A stretch of DNA of 64,000 nucleotides from Acanthamoeba sp. SK_2022b. Its lineage: Eukaryota; Discosea; Longamoebia; Acanthamoebidae. The translations under genes and the position numbers were made by a program. The notes under the pieces are model-generated. The model searched no databases. It saw nothing but the letters and a program-made list of their open reading frames with translations, and was not told the DNA's origin. Shown here in pieces: positions 11,164-22,764 of this stretch (position 1 is the stretch's first letter; every line of letters starts with the position of its first letter). The stretch covers positions 1 to 64,000 of the forward strand of contig JANDJZ010000048.1 of NCBI GenBank assembly GCA_027943245.1, read 5' to 3'.

Positions 11164-14100
11164 TCACCATTCATCGTCGTCTTGCAGCACAACGGCGCCC
11201 ATTCTCTGCTTGAAGAGGGACATGTCGTTGCCGCGGCTCTCCTTCTCCCACTCCTCATCGTCGTCGGCCTCGTCGGCCTCCTCCCAGCCCTCGAGCGCGT
11301 CGTCGTCGAGATCGCTTCGGCTCCTGGTCCGGTGGTGGGCCGCCCCGCTGCCCGGGCCCTGCCTGAGGATGCGCGTGATGTCGCGCAGGCCTCGCATGGC
11401 GGCAAAGTAGAACGAGTCCTTGCCTCCGATCTTCATCTCCACGTCGGCGCCCTTCCTCACCAGGTATTTCACCACCTGCGGGTTGCCTGTGCACACCATA
11501 AAGAGAAAGAGAGCAGCCACATGAGGATGACGACGATGGCGGTGAGAGGAGGAGAGCGGAGAAGCAGCACCCTTCAAAATGGCGGTGATGAGGGGTGTGG
11601 AGTAGGTCTCCCTGTGGTTGACGTCGGCGCCGTTCTCGACCAGGAGCTTCACCATCTCCAGGTTGGCCGCCGAACACGCAAAGTAGAGCGGCTTGTGTCC
11701 ACCGCCTGCCACCAAGGGAAATCAATCGCGTGCGTGAACTCAGGGCCACCATCGCATCACCGCATCGCTCGTCATCTGACCTACACGTGCATTGCGGTGC
11801 CCTCGTACCGTCGAGATTGACGTCCGCGCCACACTTGATGAGCAGCTTGGCCACCGCCACGTTGCCGCGCAGGTCCGCCATGGCTCGCACCTTGTAGTTG
11901 TCCTGTCGGTTGGCCAACAACGCCTCGGACCGTCAGAACGCGCGCAAGAGACACGCGGTGGTGGTGATGAATGCGCGCACCTGAATAGCAGTGACGAGGG
12001 CCGTGTATCCCTTGCCGTTCTTCTGGTTGACGTCCACGCGTGCAGCGCCCTTGTTGGCGGGGCCCGCGGGGTCACGGAGCAGATGTTTGACGATCATCTT
12101 GTTGCCGACGGCCGTGGCGAGGAGCAGCGCGCTGTTGCCGCCGTTGTCCCTCTGGTTCAGGTCAGCGCCTCGTTCGAGCAGCAGCTGGGCGATCTTCATC
12201 CCCGTGTCTTTGTTTCGCAGAAGGCAGGCCCATAGCAACGGCGTGCGCCCCTCCGCGTCGTCCTTCACGTCGACAGCTGTATCGCGTGGTGCGTGGTGGC
12301 ATCGTCGTGTGCGAGGTCAGCCAGATGCTGGCGTTGCATGTGTCATGGAATGTAACGTGGTCACAGGAGCACGCACCCGCGCCGTGATCGAGCAAAATCT
12401 TGATGACGTCGAGGTAGTTCTTTTCCATGTCTCCGCTCGAGCCGTTCTTGCGGTTCTGCCTTCGGATGATGTTGACCAGCAGCGGCCCCTTGTTCAAATT
12501 CATCTCCTCCTCGCCTACAGTCCACCGGCAGCGTCGGCATCAGGTCAGACCACGAACAAAAGAGCTCTGGGATGGGGAGGAGAAGGGGGGGGGGAGAGAG
12601 AGAGAGGTGTGGTACCGCTCTCGCCGATGGCCTCCTCTTCCCGGTCCCTCTGGAAAATGTTGACGCGCTCGCGATAGCTCTTGCTGCGCGACCGCTTGCC
12701 GGCGGTGCGCGCGGCCGGGTCTTCCCTGCCCTTGAAGTGGCTCTCCGACAGCGGGCTGGTGCGGTCCTGGCTGCGTCGGACACTGCCCTGTGGCTTGATA
12801 TGGTCCTCGTCCTCGTCCATCACGTTGCTCTGTTCCTCGTCCCACGCTCCGTCCTCGTCGTCCGTCCACTCCTCCACGTTCATGTCGTCCAGTCCCAGGT
12901 CGCCGCCGCCGCCGCCGCCCTCGCGCATCTCCGCCGGTCTGTCCTCGCCCTCGCCTGTCGTGTTCACCTCCGCCCCATGGTCGATGCACAGCCTGACCAG
13001 TTCGCGATCGCCCGCCATGCACGCCGCGTAGAAGGCGCTCACGCCGACAACGTCGGCCTTGGCGTTGGCATCGCAGCCGTTGGCCAGCAGCAGCTCGGCT
13101 ACCTCGAGCCGGTCCTGGCTGTTCATCCGCTCCTTGGCCTTCTTCTCGCGGTTGCTGGTGGCGCCGGTCTTGCCGCGGGCGCCCGGCTGTCCCATGGACG
13201 AGGCGCCGACGCCGCTCTGCTGCGCGGAGGAGGCGGAGGAGATGGCCAGGAAGTGCAGGCCCGTCCAGCCGTGCACGTTCTTGGCCTTGGCCGATGGCTG
13301 ACGCTCCTTGAGGAGGTACTTGGCCAGTCGCATCTGTCCGTTCTTGCACGCGTAGAGAAGCGGGGTCATCCCCTGCTCATCCGCAGTGTCCACAGAGCCC
13401 CCTGCGAGTGAGATCAAAGTGAGAATCACTCGCGGCACCACGTAGGCGCATTATTATTGCTATTATTCAAATTATTATTAATAATAATACGGCGGATACA
13501 AATACGCACCTTGAAGGGAGGCAAAGAGCAGGGCCTCGTCTCCGTAGTCGGCGCTCGGCAGGCGGGCGGCGGCGCCCTTGGCCAGCAGCAGCTGCGCGGT
13601 GGTGATGTCGTCCTTGGCAAAGGCCTTCCACAGCAGGGGACGCCCCTCGCCGTCGACGTGGCTCACGTCGGCTCCCTTGGCAATCAGCAGCCGGCAGACG
13701 TCGGTCATGCCGCCCTCGATGGCATACCACAGCGCAGTCCTAACAGTAGCGCTCCCTCACATTATCACCACACGCTCCCCGCGACCCTCGCCACCGCCCC
13801 CGCGAAGGGAGGCACGTGTGCGCATACCTCCGTTGGTCGTTGCTGGCATTGACGTCCGCGCCATATTCGATGAGCAGTTCGGCGATTTGGGACTTTTCGT
13901 TCTTGCATGCAATGAGCAACGCTGTCGCGCCTGTCTTTGTTCTGTTCGTCGCAACATTGACGGGGCAGACAGATGGAGGTGAGGCACCGAGGAAACGGAA
14001 AGCGTGGCATGCGCAGCGCACGTTTTGTAGTCGACATTGGCCGACTTATCCCTGACGAGGTACTTGACGGTTTCGACGCAGTCGCGCTTGCAGGCGTAGA

Positions 14101-15328
14101 TGAGCGCCGTCTTGCCCCAATCGTCCACCGCGTTGGCATCGTCGCTGGTCTGCAAGAGAATGCAGATCCGCACGGTGAGACACCAAGTCCAGGGCTTTAC
14201 CTTCCCTCACCAGCTGGTCTGTGACGTGCCATGCATTTGAGCAGCAGCTCGTTGTCGCCATAGTCCGAATCACTGAGGAGATCAGCGCCCGCTTCCTTGG
14301 CTTTAGCCAGCAGCGCGTTGGCCAAGTGGACGTGATCGCACTACACAAATCACATATCAACACACAAACACCACGCATCACACATCGCGTCATGCACGAA
14401 CACCATGTACACACATCACGCACGACAATGGGTAGCGCATCAATAGGTCAGTTATTTGCAGACAAACGCTCAGCTTCGTGACGAACTGGCCGTACTTCGA
14501 GGGCGTAGAAGAGGGCAGTGCGGCCATCCTCGTCTTTGCGCGTGATGTCGGCACCGTGAGCCAGGAGCTGTTCGAGGATCTCGCTGCGTCCTTGCATGGC
14601 CGCGTAGAAGAGCGGCTGAACACATGCGAAAAGAGGGTCAGGAAGGCACGCCGGCGCGCGCAGGGGGCTTGCGTTCGAACGCACAGTTTTCATTTCTTCG
14701 TCGGTTGCGTTGGCCTGTGCGCCATTCGCCAGCAGGATGCCGACGATCGCGGTCTTGCCCCGTCTACAGGCGTGGAACAGCGCGGTCTTGCCTTCATCGC
14801 CCTTCAAGTTGACGTTGGCACCCTGCGTGGTTCCGCACACGTGGATTGGAGCCGCACACATGCACACAAACATACAATCAGCAAGACGTCCCGCGGCTCG
14901 GGGGTAGAGACACGCACACGAGCGCACCTTAAGCAAGAGGAGCTGCACGACCTCGGCGAGGCCGCGCTGGGTGGCGTAGATGAGGGGCGTGAGGTCCATC
15001 TCGTCTTTGAAGTTGACGTTGACGTCCTGACTGTCCGCCAGTATGCGCTTCACCTCCGCCACATCACCGTCTTCGCACGCCTTGGCCAGCTCCAGGCCCG
15101 CTTCTGGTGGGCCACCAGTACACACGCGCACAAAGCAAGCTGTGAGTACAACCGTTCTGCAGATTGACCAAATGCCTTGAGGAAATTACCTTCCTGATCA
15201 GAGACATCAAAATCTAGGTCGTCATCTTCATCGTCGCTCTTCCATTTTCTGCTGGCAAGACTGGCAGACAGTTTGATGCTCCCTCTACTCGTGCTCAGAT
15301 CGAAATCATCGTCCGATGAAGATGTCAT
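11164..15328 (-). CDS. large ankyrin-repeat protein
   Basis: Multi-exon gene. The first exon starts with an acidic, Ser-rich stretch (MTSSSDDDFDLSTSRGS and SDDEDDDLDFDVSDQEG). Nearly everything after it is ankyrin repeats with the usual TPL..A...G....V..LL..GA.VN pattern, e.g. MDLTPLIYATQRGLAEVVQL, EGKTALFHACRRGKTAIV, TPLLYACKNGQMRLAKYLL and GHKPLYFACSAANLEMVKLL. I count on the order of 15-20 units. A linker near 12.6-12.9 kb is Ser/Asp/Glu-rich (WTDDEDGAWDEEQ). The C-terminus is again acidic (VVLQDDDEW). Such proteins are interaction scaffolds; no catalytic domain is visible and the partner cannot be named. It converges on the PET100-like gene with a 100 bp gap. Confidence 0.85.
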
Positions 15329-15447
15329 CGCGAGAAAAATTTCGACTCAGAAGGAGGAGCACCAGGTGTGTTCTTCGTTAAACGGCAACAAGTCGCCCTG
15401 ATCGTCGCACAACAGAACTGAGCTCGCGCCTGTCGCCTGCTTCTTCG

Positions 15448-16351
15448 TGGTACTTTTTCTTCTCTCCTTCAAATTTCCCTTCTTGCACTTTGTCTTGTTG
15501 TGTGCAAGAGACAAGTTTTGTTTGTCAAGGAGAGATGGATTTCTAAAGCCACAGTCTGAAGAGCAACAGGCAAACATTGGACTGAAGAGTATCATGTTAT
15601 CAAAATTAGAGTTTCATGAAGGACTACTTCAGCTCAAGAAAATCAATTGGGGTGTGGAAGAAGGAGAGCAGTTGCCATCAAGATTGAAAGTCACCTGACC
15701 TGGACCCATCAGCTGAATGCTGGAGCATCTCAAAATCATTGGCCAGCAAGAATATCATGTGGCTGAGGAAGGGCAAGACAATACCACAGGGCATGGGACA
15801 GGAGAGAATTGATGTTGGCCAACACTCAACCTGATTTTATTGAGTGTAGTCATGGAGTGTTGCTTGCACATCTTGCATAAAGTTGGATGTGCATGGCTCT
15901 TCCACACAGAGCATCTCCAGCATCTCCAGTAGCATATGGGATATTGGCTGAGATGTTTATTCAGTGTAGGAGCAGATTGATCAAGAACTTTCTCTTGTGG
16001 TGAGTTGCAAAACATTGGCAAGTGAGGGTGTGGGTAATGCTACTTACCCATCACCTTTCCCCTTCTTTTGTTTCAAAAGCTAATCTTGGTTAGTATCACT
16101 ATGTGTGCATGTGGATCTCACCCATCTGGACAATTAGGTTGTTGAAAGCTGGACCATCACCACCCTCTGCCAAGATAGCATCTACTCTGCACCTGTGATC
16201 ATTATCATTATCAAGAACCAATAAATTTGATAATATACCTCCATTTCCTCTATTTTTTTCTAGGTAGAAAGTTTTCTTTTTTTCAGATAAGAAAATTAGA
16301 GGAGCCTAATATTAATATACCTTTCCTTCTTTTCTTGTCCCTTCATAAATC
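15448..16351. mobile_element. CpG-free block, probable decayed inserted element
   Basis: Not one CpG dinucleotide occurs in these 904 bp, although the flanking genes are dense in CpG. Base composition is lower in GC than the neighbours, and TG and CA are frequent. A minus-strand frame of 88 codons (15755-16021) contains a Cys-rich segment (CYWRCWRCSVW, then CKMCKQH) but has no link to a flanking gene. The block fills the divergent gap between the ankyrin gene and the histidine phosphatase. I infer old methylated DNA that lost CpG by deamination, perhaps a transposon or viral remnant. No terminal repeats or transposase were recognised. Confidence 0.5.
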
Positions 16352-16380
16352 CGCGCACCCAAACTGTGCAGAAGAGGATC

Positions 16381-17052
16381 ATGGTGCCGCATCTGTTCGT
16401 GTTGAGGCACGCCGAGTCTGAGTTCAATGCAAGCGAGGGAAAGAGGGACGCTGTGGACTGTGACTTGAGCCCTCTCGGGGAGGCACAGGCCAGGCAGCTC
16501 GAGGGCCACTATCATCTCGCCCTCGTGTCTCCTCTTCGCCGCGCTCGACGCACCCTTTCCGAATCTCGAATCACCATTGGAGATAACGAAGATGGAGACG
16601 AAGCACGAAGAGGCAGGATGGCTAAACGTAGTGGAGAGGAGGCGAACAAAAAGGTAAAGGTGAGTTGCTTGGCGAGGGAGGTGCGATTGGACATGTGCGA
16701 CTTCATGGACGGTGAAGAGGTCTGGCCGCTACATGAGGAAGTGGAGGAAGAAAGAGTGGATGATGGTGATGCGGGAGCCATGATCTTGGTGCAGAAGAGC
16801 AAGAAGTGGCGAGAGAGCCCACAACAGGTCATGGAACGAGTGCGAGCTCTGTGGCGAGTCGTCTTGGCGGAAGCAGCTGACCTCATGAGCGAGTCCATCA
16901 TCACGAAGAGGAAGAGCATCCTGATCGTGTCCCACAGTGACTTCCTGTGGCACTTCACCAACCACGAGTGCGACCTTGTCAATGCCGAGATGGCTGACAT
17001 CACTCACCTTCTTGAGCTCGAGTGGCACAACCACAACAAGCTTGTTGTCTAA
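16381..17052 (+). CDS. histidine phosphatase (phosphoglycerate mutase-like)
   Basis: Single exon of 223 residues. It opens with LFVLRHAESEFNA, the RHG-type motif in which the nucleophilic His is followed by Ala, and continues with DLSPLGEAQARQL and LVSPLRRARRT, the usual second motif of branch-1 histidine phosphatases. The C-terminal catalytic His sits in ILIVSHSDFLWHF. A charged insert (about residues 75-95) separates the halves. Family members act on phosphorylated metabolites or proteins; the substrate cannot be inferred. An in-frame GTG at 16366 lies upstream, but the ATG at 16381 is the first normal start. It converges on the OSCA gene with a gap of about 130 bp. Confidence 0.8.
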   Translation: MVPHLFVLRHAESEFNASEGKRDAVDCDLSPLGEAQARQLEGHYHLALVSPLRRARRTLSESRITIGDNEDGDEARRGRMAKRSGEEANKKVKVSCLAREVRLDMCDFMDGEEVWPLHEEVEEERVDDGDAGAMILVQKSKKWRESPQQVMERVRALWRVVLAEAADLMSESIITKRKSILIVSHSDFLWHFTNHECDLVNAEMADITHLLELEWHNHNKLVV

Positions 17053-17180
17053 CCACCATTAGTGTCGTCTCGGGGCATCAACCATCCGAGTGGGTGGGCG
17101 CTCTTGCACATGGCCGATGAGCAACTGGCCCTCTTGGGGCTCTTTCGCCTCAGAGGTGAGCTTGAAGCAAACAAAAGGGG

Positions 17181-20100
17181 TCATGTGTATTGCTTGTAGA
17201 GGTCGCCGCTGTTGCCAAGGGTCTGGTAGTTCTTTCGCTTGCTGTTGCGGAGGGCCGCCTTGGGCGATTCGTAGTCGTAGCTTCCGCCGCCGCGCTCGGC
17301 GACGCTGAAGAAGGAGCTCGTTCGCGTGGGGGTCATGAGGTCCTCGTGCCCGCCGTAGGACGAGTGGAGCGGCCACAAGGTGGGTTGGATGTAGGATGGC
17401 TGGCTGTCGTCCTCCTCGTCTTCCTCGTTCTCTGGCTTGCCGCTCTGCTCCGGCTCCGCGTTGTAGTACTCGTACAACAAGTACCTGGACCCGCATCAGA
17501 GCCGAAACCAGAGTCAGCGTCCAAGAGGAGGCAAGAGGAGGAAGCATAGGATGGTACCGCTCCTCGGCGTCGGTGTCGATGTCCTTCTGTTCGATGGGGT
17601 TATACATGGCGCGCTGGCTCCACTTGCTATTGTACCACACCCAAAACAGTAGGGTGAGGGGCGGCGGGAGCACCAGCGCGAAGCCGCCGGGGAACTTGCG
17701 GAGCGCCATCACCACCACCATAGTGATCTGGAAGAGCAGCACCGCGAACATGACCCTGCAAGCGAAGAAAGGGCCCAAATGCCTTAGCTTCGGGTCGGCC
17801 ACTTGTGCTGCGCGAACTGAGAGGGGGTGGGGGTACCTGTTGAAGCAGGATCGCCACACGGTGCCAGACGACTGGTACTCGACCTTGTGCACGTAGACGA
17901 TGTTGTACTTATTCACCAAGTATGCTGCGTGCATCGCATAGAAATGAGAGACGTGGTGAGCCTGCGCAGCTCATCGCGAAGAAGACATGCACGCAGCGCT
18001 ACTCCCACAACGCCCACGGGTTCGCTCCACACCAAAACGTACCAGAGATAAAGTAGACCGAGCCAAAGAGCAGCGTGAGAGGCGACATGACCGAGTAAAA
18101 GATGACGTAGGTGAAGACCAGCAGATCACAGGCCATGTTCCAGCCGTAGTCAAAGGGCTCCACTTCTGACGCTTCCTTGTACTGCTCGGGTGAACAGGAG
18201 AAGCCAAACGTGTTAGCTAAATCATGCATAACGGCAAAGGAGGCCCAGCCAACAACGAACGAGCGGTCATTAATTGGGATGTAGCATACCTCTTGGGGCG
18301 TGGTGGCTCCTCGACGTTTGAAATGGCGGCGGGCCATGGGGTAGAGGCGAAGGAAGCCGAAAATGAAGTTGCCCGTGATGGCAAACATGGTGTAGTTGGT
18401 GAAGTAGAGCGATTGTCGCGGCAAAGCCTGCACCAACACCACGGCCACACAGCAGTCAACCCCCCAAGAACACGCAATTGAAGGAGAGAGCAGAAGTGTT
18501 ACCTGAGCGACGGAGTGGATGAGAACGTCGGGAGCGCTGAAGAAGTCGACGAAGGTTTCGAACACGGTACCGCCCGTGGTGGACACAAACAGGACGTTGA
18601 AGATGAGGAAAGTGTAGAAATGTTTCATCGCCTCCTTCTCCATCAACGACTTGGCGTGGAATCCTGAGCGGGCACGAACAGCCAGCAGCAGCGGTGAGAC
18701 ACAGCGGAAGACATGTGGGCGCGTGTGGGCGCACGCTGCGTACCTGACCAACGGACCAGCGCGAAGATGACAGGCTGCGAGGCAAGCATGGACAGCAGCA
18801 GGATCAGACCCGGAAGGAAACCTGGAGAAGGCGCGAGAAGAGGAGGGGAGTGGGCAAAGGTTGGTGAGCTTCCAAGCTTGGGAGAGCCTCACTCAGTGCC
18901 GAATCGAACCTTCGAGCAAGCCCAGCCACAGCCGGTTGAGCGAAGAGGTGAAGGAGAGGAAGGGGAAGAAGACTTGGAGGGTGTTGAGACGGGCGAGCGA
19001 GGCGATGAAGAGCGTAGGGATAGACCAGAGGATGAACAAAACCAGGACCGCGATGTGGACCAGCACCACACGGAACTGCTGAGTGTCCCTACGAGCAGGA
19101 GTTGCAGCATTGGTGGGGGGGAGAGGGGTGAGACAGGCGCATATGCATAGCACGTGAGGTTGAGAAGGGTACCGAGTGATGGGCAGGTGGTTCCAGCAGA
19201 TGTCGTTGGGCTCGGGAGCCGGGAGCACGATCATCTTCTCCTTGTTAAAGGGGAATCGCTGCTCTTCGATGGGGAACGCGCTGTCAAAGGTGAGGAAGGC
19301 CGTGCGCGTGGGCTTGAGCGAGTCCACGTCCTGCAGCCGCTCGATGTCCCGCTCCAGGTTGGCCAGCTCGGCCTCCAGGTCGTCCGTCCGGATGTGCGCC
19401 CGCGCGCGCAGCTTCTTCATCACTTCGTTTCGCTTCTCCAGCAGCTTGGAGAGGTCCGTGGTGTCGTACACGAACTGTATGTACAGTACTTGGGCCGGGT
19501 AGCGCTCCTCGAACCAGGCGGCCAGCTTCTCGCGGTCGCCGATCATCTTGACGGGTATCTCCTTGACCAGCACCGTGAACGTGCGGCCGTTCTTGGAGTA
19601 GAGATAGCGTCCGCGGTGCGAGATGAATCGCCGAAACATTTGCCAGATGACAAAAACCGAAAAGGCCGAGAAGATGATCGTGAACAGCATGTGTGCCGTC
19701 AACGCCGGATTGTCTGAGGTGAGTGATGGACAAGCCATGGCGTGAGTGTCTGGCGGGTTGTGCGCGCGCGCGCGTGATGCCACACGGACCACTGTGCAAA
19801 GAAGAGCGCACCTGACTTGAGGGAGGCCATGGTGAATCTGGCCATGCCAGAGACCGTGGCGTTCTCCAAGTCGATATCGTCGTCGAGGTAGTAGTCGCTG
19901 GCGGCATGGTAGGTGTCTGCGCTCACCGTATCGTTGAGGTTGGTGGAGTTACTCAAGCCGCTGGCCAGCGGGGCGGGCTCGGCTGTGAGGTTGATCGGCA
20001 GGAGCACGAGGAGAGAGCCGATATTCATGCCCACCGTGAGCATGATGAAGAGCTTGAGTGCCCGCAGGTAAAACACCGCGTCGACGCCCTGCACCTTCCA

Positions 20101-20477
20101 CAACTTTGCCTCGGGAAACCTTTTTACAAGGGACAAATGGTATTAATGAATTTAAAATGCATTATAAAATAAATAATGTAAAATCATGAAAGAAACACAG
20201 CCCAGGTGGCGTACTTGATGGTGTCCCAGATCCAACCGAAGAGACTGTTGCTCCAAGTGGGGGCAAGGGATTTAGTGGCAGTGCTGTCCTCATTCACAAA
20301 CTGAGACTGGTTGTCATCGTTGAATAGGTCGTCTGCAGGAGCAGCTCGTGGGGCGAAGAAATCGCGCTGTTTTCGTCGCCATATGCTGAAAATCAAAAGG
20401 CCGAGCAGACTAAGGGCCGTGTTGAGGCACAGGGAGACAACGAATTGTTCCACTGACAAGTCGCGAACTCGCACCAT
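17181..20477 (-). CDS. OSCA/CSC1-type mechanosensitive cation channel
   Basis: Multi-exon membrane protein of the DUF221/RSN1_7TM family (OSCA/TMEM63/CSC1). It starts with a membrane helix (VSLCLNTALSLLGLLIFSIW), then another near LFIMLTVGMNIGSLLVL. A cytosolic insert has the family's RNA-recognition-like fold: GRTFTVLVKEIPVKMIGD, a coiled stretch, then SLKPTRTAFLTFDSAF. The 7TM core follows: FRVVLVHIAVLVLFILW, MKHFYTFLIFNVLFVSTTGG, LYFTNYTMFAITGNFIFGF and LVFTYVIFYSVMSPLTLLFG. The C-terminal tail is acidic and Ser-rich. The family conducts cations in response to osmotic or mechanical stress at plasma or internal membranes. It diverges from the chromo-UBR7 gene across a region with E2F-like sites. 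Confidence 0.88.
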
Positions 20478-20710
20478 CGTGTGCTGATTCGAAGGAAACT
20501 AAAAAATAAATAATCGATCGCAGCTGGAATCGATGAGCTGCAGCAACGAATAGGCCGTAGCGGGCCGTATCCGTGGCAGGGGTGGCGGTATGGAGTGCAG
20601 GGATGAGTCTGTTTTCTTGCGGGTATATGTTGCTCCAAGAAGGAGAAGCTGGTGTTCCTGTGGAAGCGCCGGAGTTCGGCTTCTGTTTCCAAGACCGCGC
20701 ATCGCGACAA

Positions 20711-20738
20711 TTTTGGCGGGAACGTCTGGCGCGCCAAA
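20711..20738. promoter_or_regulatory. paired E2F-like sites upstream of the chromo-UBR7 gene
   Basis: TTTTGGCGGGAA at 20711-20722 matches the E2F/DP consensus TTTSSCGC; the nearby GGCGCGCCAAA (20728-20738) is a second, inverted match. They lie just before the ATG at 20756 and between two divergent genes. This placement supports the short start for the downstream gene, although a longer in-frame protein is possible. Confidence 0.45.
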
Positions 20739-20755
20739 CAAGAGCAGAACAGCTG

Positions 20756-22535
20756 ATGGAACAACCCAATGCTGAGGGCGTGGGTACCTTCCAGTTCGAG
20801 AAGGACCACAAGGTTCTTTGTTACCACGATAACTTGCTCTATGAAGCATTGGTACGGTGAAATTTATCCGTTCTGCCGTTCATTTGTAGTTCACCAGTAT
20901 CTTCGCAGATTTTGGATCGAAAGGAGGCACCTGAGGGTCGTTCCTACTACGTCCACTATGCTGGTTGGGCTGATAAGTGCGCCCCCTCTTGCACACTTCA
21001 CTTGCCTCAAATTGGTACCAACTATTGCGTGCTTTGCAGATGGAACACGTGGGTGCCTGAGTCGCGGGTGCTCGCAATCAATGAAGATAACGAAGCGCTC
21101 AGGATGAAACTCAGGCGCGAAAACGCGCTCACATCCTCCCAGGGCTCTAAGGAAAAGATGACAATGCCCGAGGTAGCACTCACCTCATCTGTGCTTTAAG
21201 ACGGGCATGTCAACTCAGGCGTTTGGTTAGGTCCTAGACAACATCCTGTATCTCGAGGAGGAGGCCAAGGAAGAGATGAGCCAGAACTGGGGCGATGAGA
21301 CCAAGTGCACCTACGCAGAGGGATACATCGACCAGCCGGTCTACTCCTGTCGCGAGTGCTCCGAGAAGACTGGAAAGCAGGTGACTGGCCCTCACCGCTC
21401 CCTGGCCGCCAAGAGACAGCTGCTTGCTCACTGAACAACAACCGCGTAATGACGGGTGCAGTTCGGTTTCTGCTATGGTTGCAGCATGAAATGTCATGTG
21501 GACCACACCGTCTTCGAGCTGTTCGAGAAGCGCCACTTCAGGTGCGACTGCGGCGTACCGCGCTCCGGCTGTGCGTGCACACTCGACCCCAGCTCGCCCG
21601 TCACCGAGCGAAAGCTGGCCGATAACGACGAGAACAAGTACAATCACAACTTCGACGGGCTCTACTGCTGGTGCGACCAGCCCTACGACCACTCGAGCGA
21701 CGTCACCATGTACATGTGCGTCGTGTGCCAGGACTGGTTCCATGAGCAGTGTCTCAAGAACATGGAGGGCGCCATCCCTGCCGAAGAGGACTTTGATGAT
21801 TTCTTCTGCAAGGACTGCATTGCCAAGCACCCTTTCCTGCTTCGCTACCACCCCAAGTTCGACGCCTTTCCCCAGGGATCGAATCCAACTGTCTCTTCAT
21901 CGTCCTCCACCACGACCGTGAGCACCACGCACCCGGATTCTGAGGATACGCCCGTGGGAGGGAAGCGCAAGCGAGGAGAGACAGCGGATAGCGGAAGAGA
22001 GACCCAAGATGAGGAGGAGGAGGAGGAGGAAGGAGAGGAGGGCAGTTGTAAGCTCACAGGTATTCTATCCCTGCATGCGTCTCTGACCTACTTCCGGTGG
22101 CCGCATCTGATCCGTTGTGTTGTGCGCTATGCAGCTGCGCCTGCGCAGGCTGGCCCGCCCGCGAGGAACACGTTCTGGTCGGATGGCTGGCAGCAGGGGC
22201 TCTGTCGATGCGATGATTGTCTGGCGATGTACGAACGCGAGGGCGTGAGCTTCCTGTTGGAGTACGGCAAGAAGGAAGGCGAAGATCACGATGATGATGA
22301 CGCGTTGGAGAGCCAGCAAGAGGTGTCGCTCCTCTCGACGTCGCAGGAGGCCTTTGCCACCGCCCTCCAGCCGGTCCAGCAGCTCGAGCTCCTGCAGGGC
22401 TACCAGACCATGCTCGACGGCCTGCGCGAACATCTCCGCCCGTTCGCCGAGCAGGGCGCCGAGGTGCGCAAGGAGGACATCGAGTCCTTCTTCGAGCAGC
22501 TCACCCGCAAGAGGCGTCGCACAGGCGAGAAGTGA
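20756..22535 (+). CDS. UBR7: chromo-barrel / UBR7 fusion (UBR box, PHD finger)
   Basis: The start region encodes a chromo barrel of MRG15/MSL3 type: FEKDHKVLCYHDNLLYEAL, then SYYVHYAGWADK and, across an intron, WNTWVPESRVLA, with the expected aromatic residues. The next intron (21173-21230, phase 0) joins KEKMTMPE to VLDNILYLEEEAKEE, the usual UBR7 N-terminus. The UBR zinc box follows (CTYAEGYIDQPVYSCRECSE, then FGFCYGCSMKCHVDH and FRCDCG), then a PHD finger (LYCWCDQPY, CVVCQDWFHEQC, FFCKDC). The C-terminus matches UBR7 (GLCRCDDCLAMY; VRKEDIESFFEQLTRKRRR). UBR7 is a chromatin-linked ubiquitin ligase reported to act on histone H2B. An upstream in-frame extension to 20573 is possible. RPB3 follows in tandem 229 bp downstream. 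Confidence 0.85.
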
Positions 22536-22764
22536 GGACAAGAACAGGTCAGGCTGAGATCTACTCTAGCCCAACCCACAATAGATGAGGATCTGTGCAA
22601 CGATAAAAAGGACTAGCGGGCCAGGAGGAGCTTTTTTATTTTGCGGTTCAAGAAGACGCAACGGCAAGGGGAGGCTGTTTTTCTTTTTGTTCATCTGGAG
22701 CGACTGATCACGCCGTCCAGAGTACGCGTGGGGAAAATTTGAATCTATTGAGGAGTGGCGCAAG

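Noticed and set aside
21173..21199. Chromo-barrel gene ending at the stop at 21199
   Set aside because: That end would need the intron to be translated (VALTSSVL); splicing at 21172/21231 is in phase and restores the UBR7 N-terminus.
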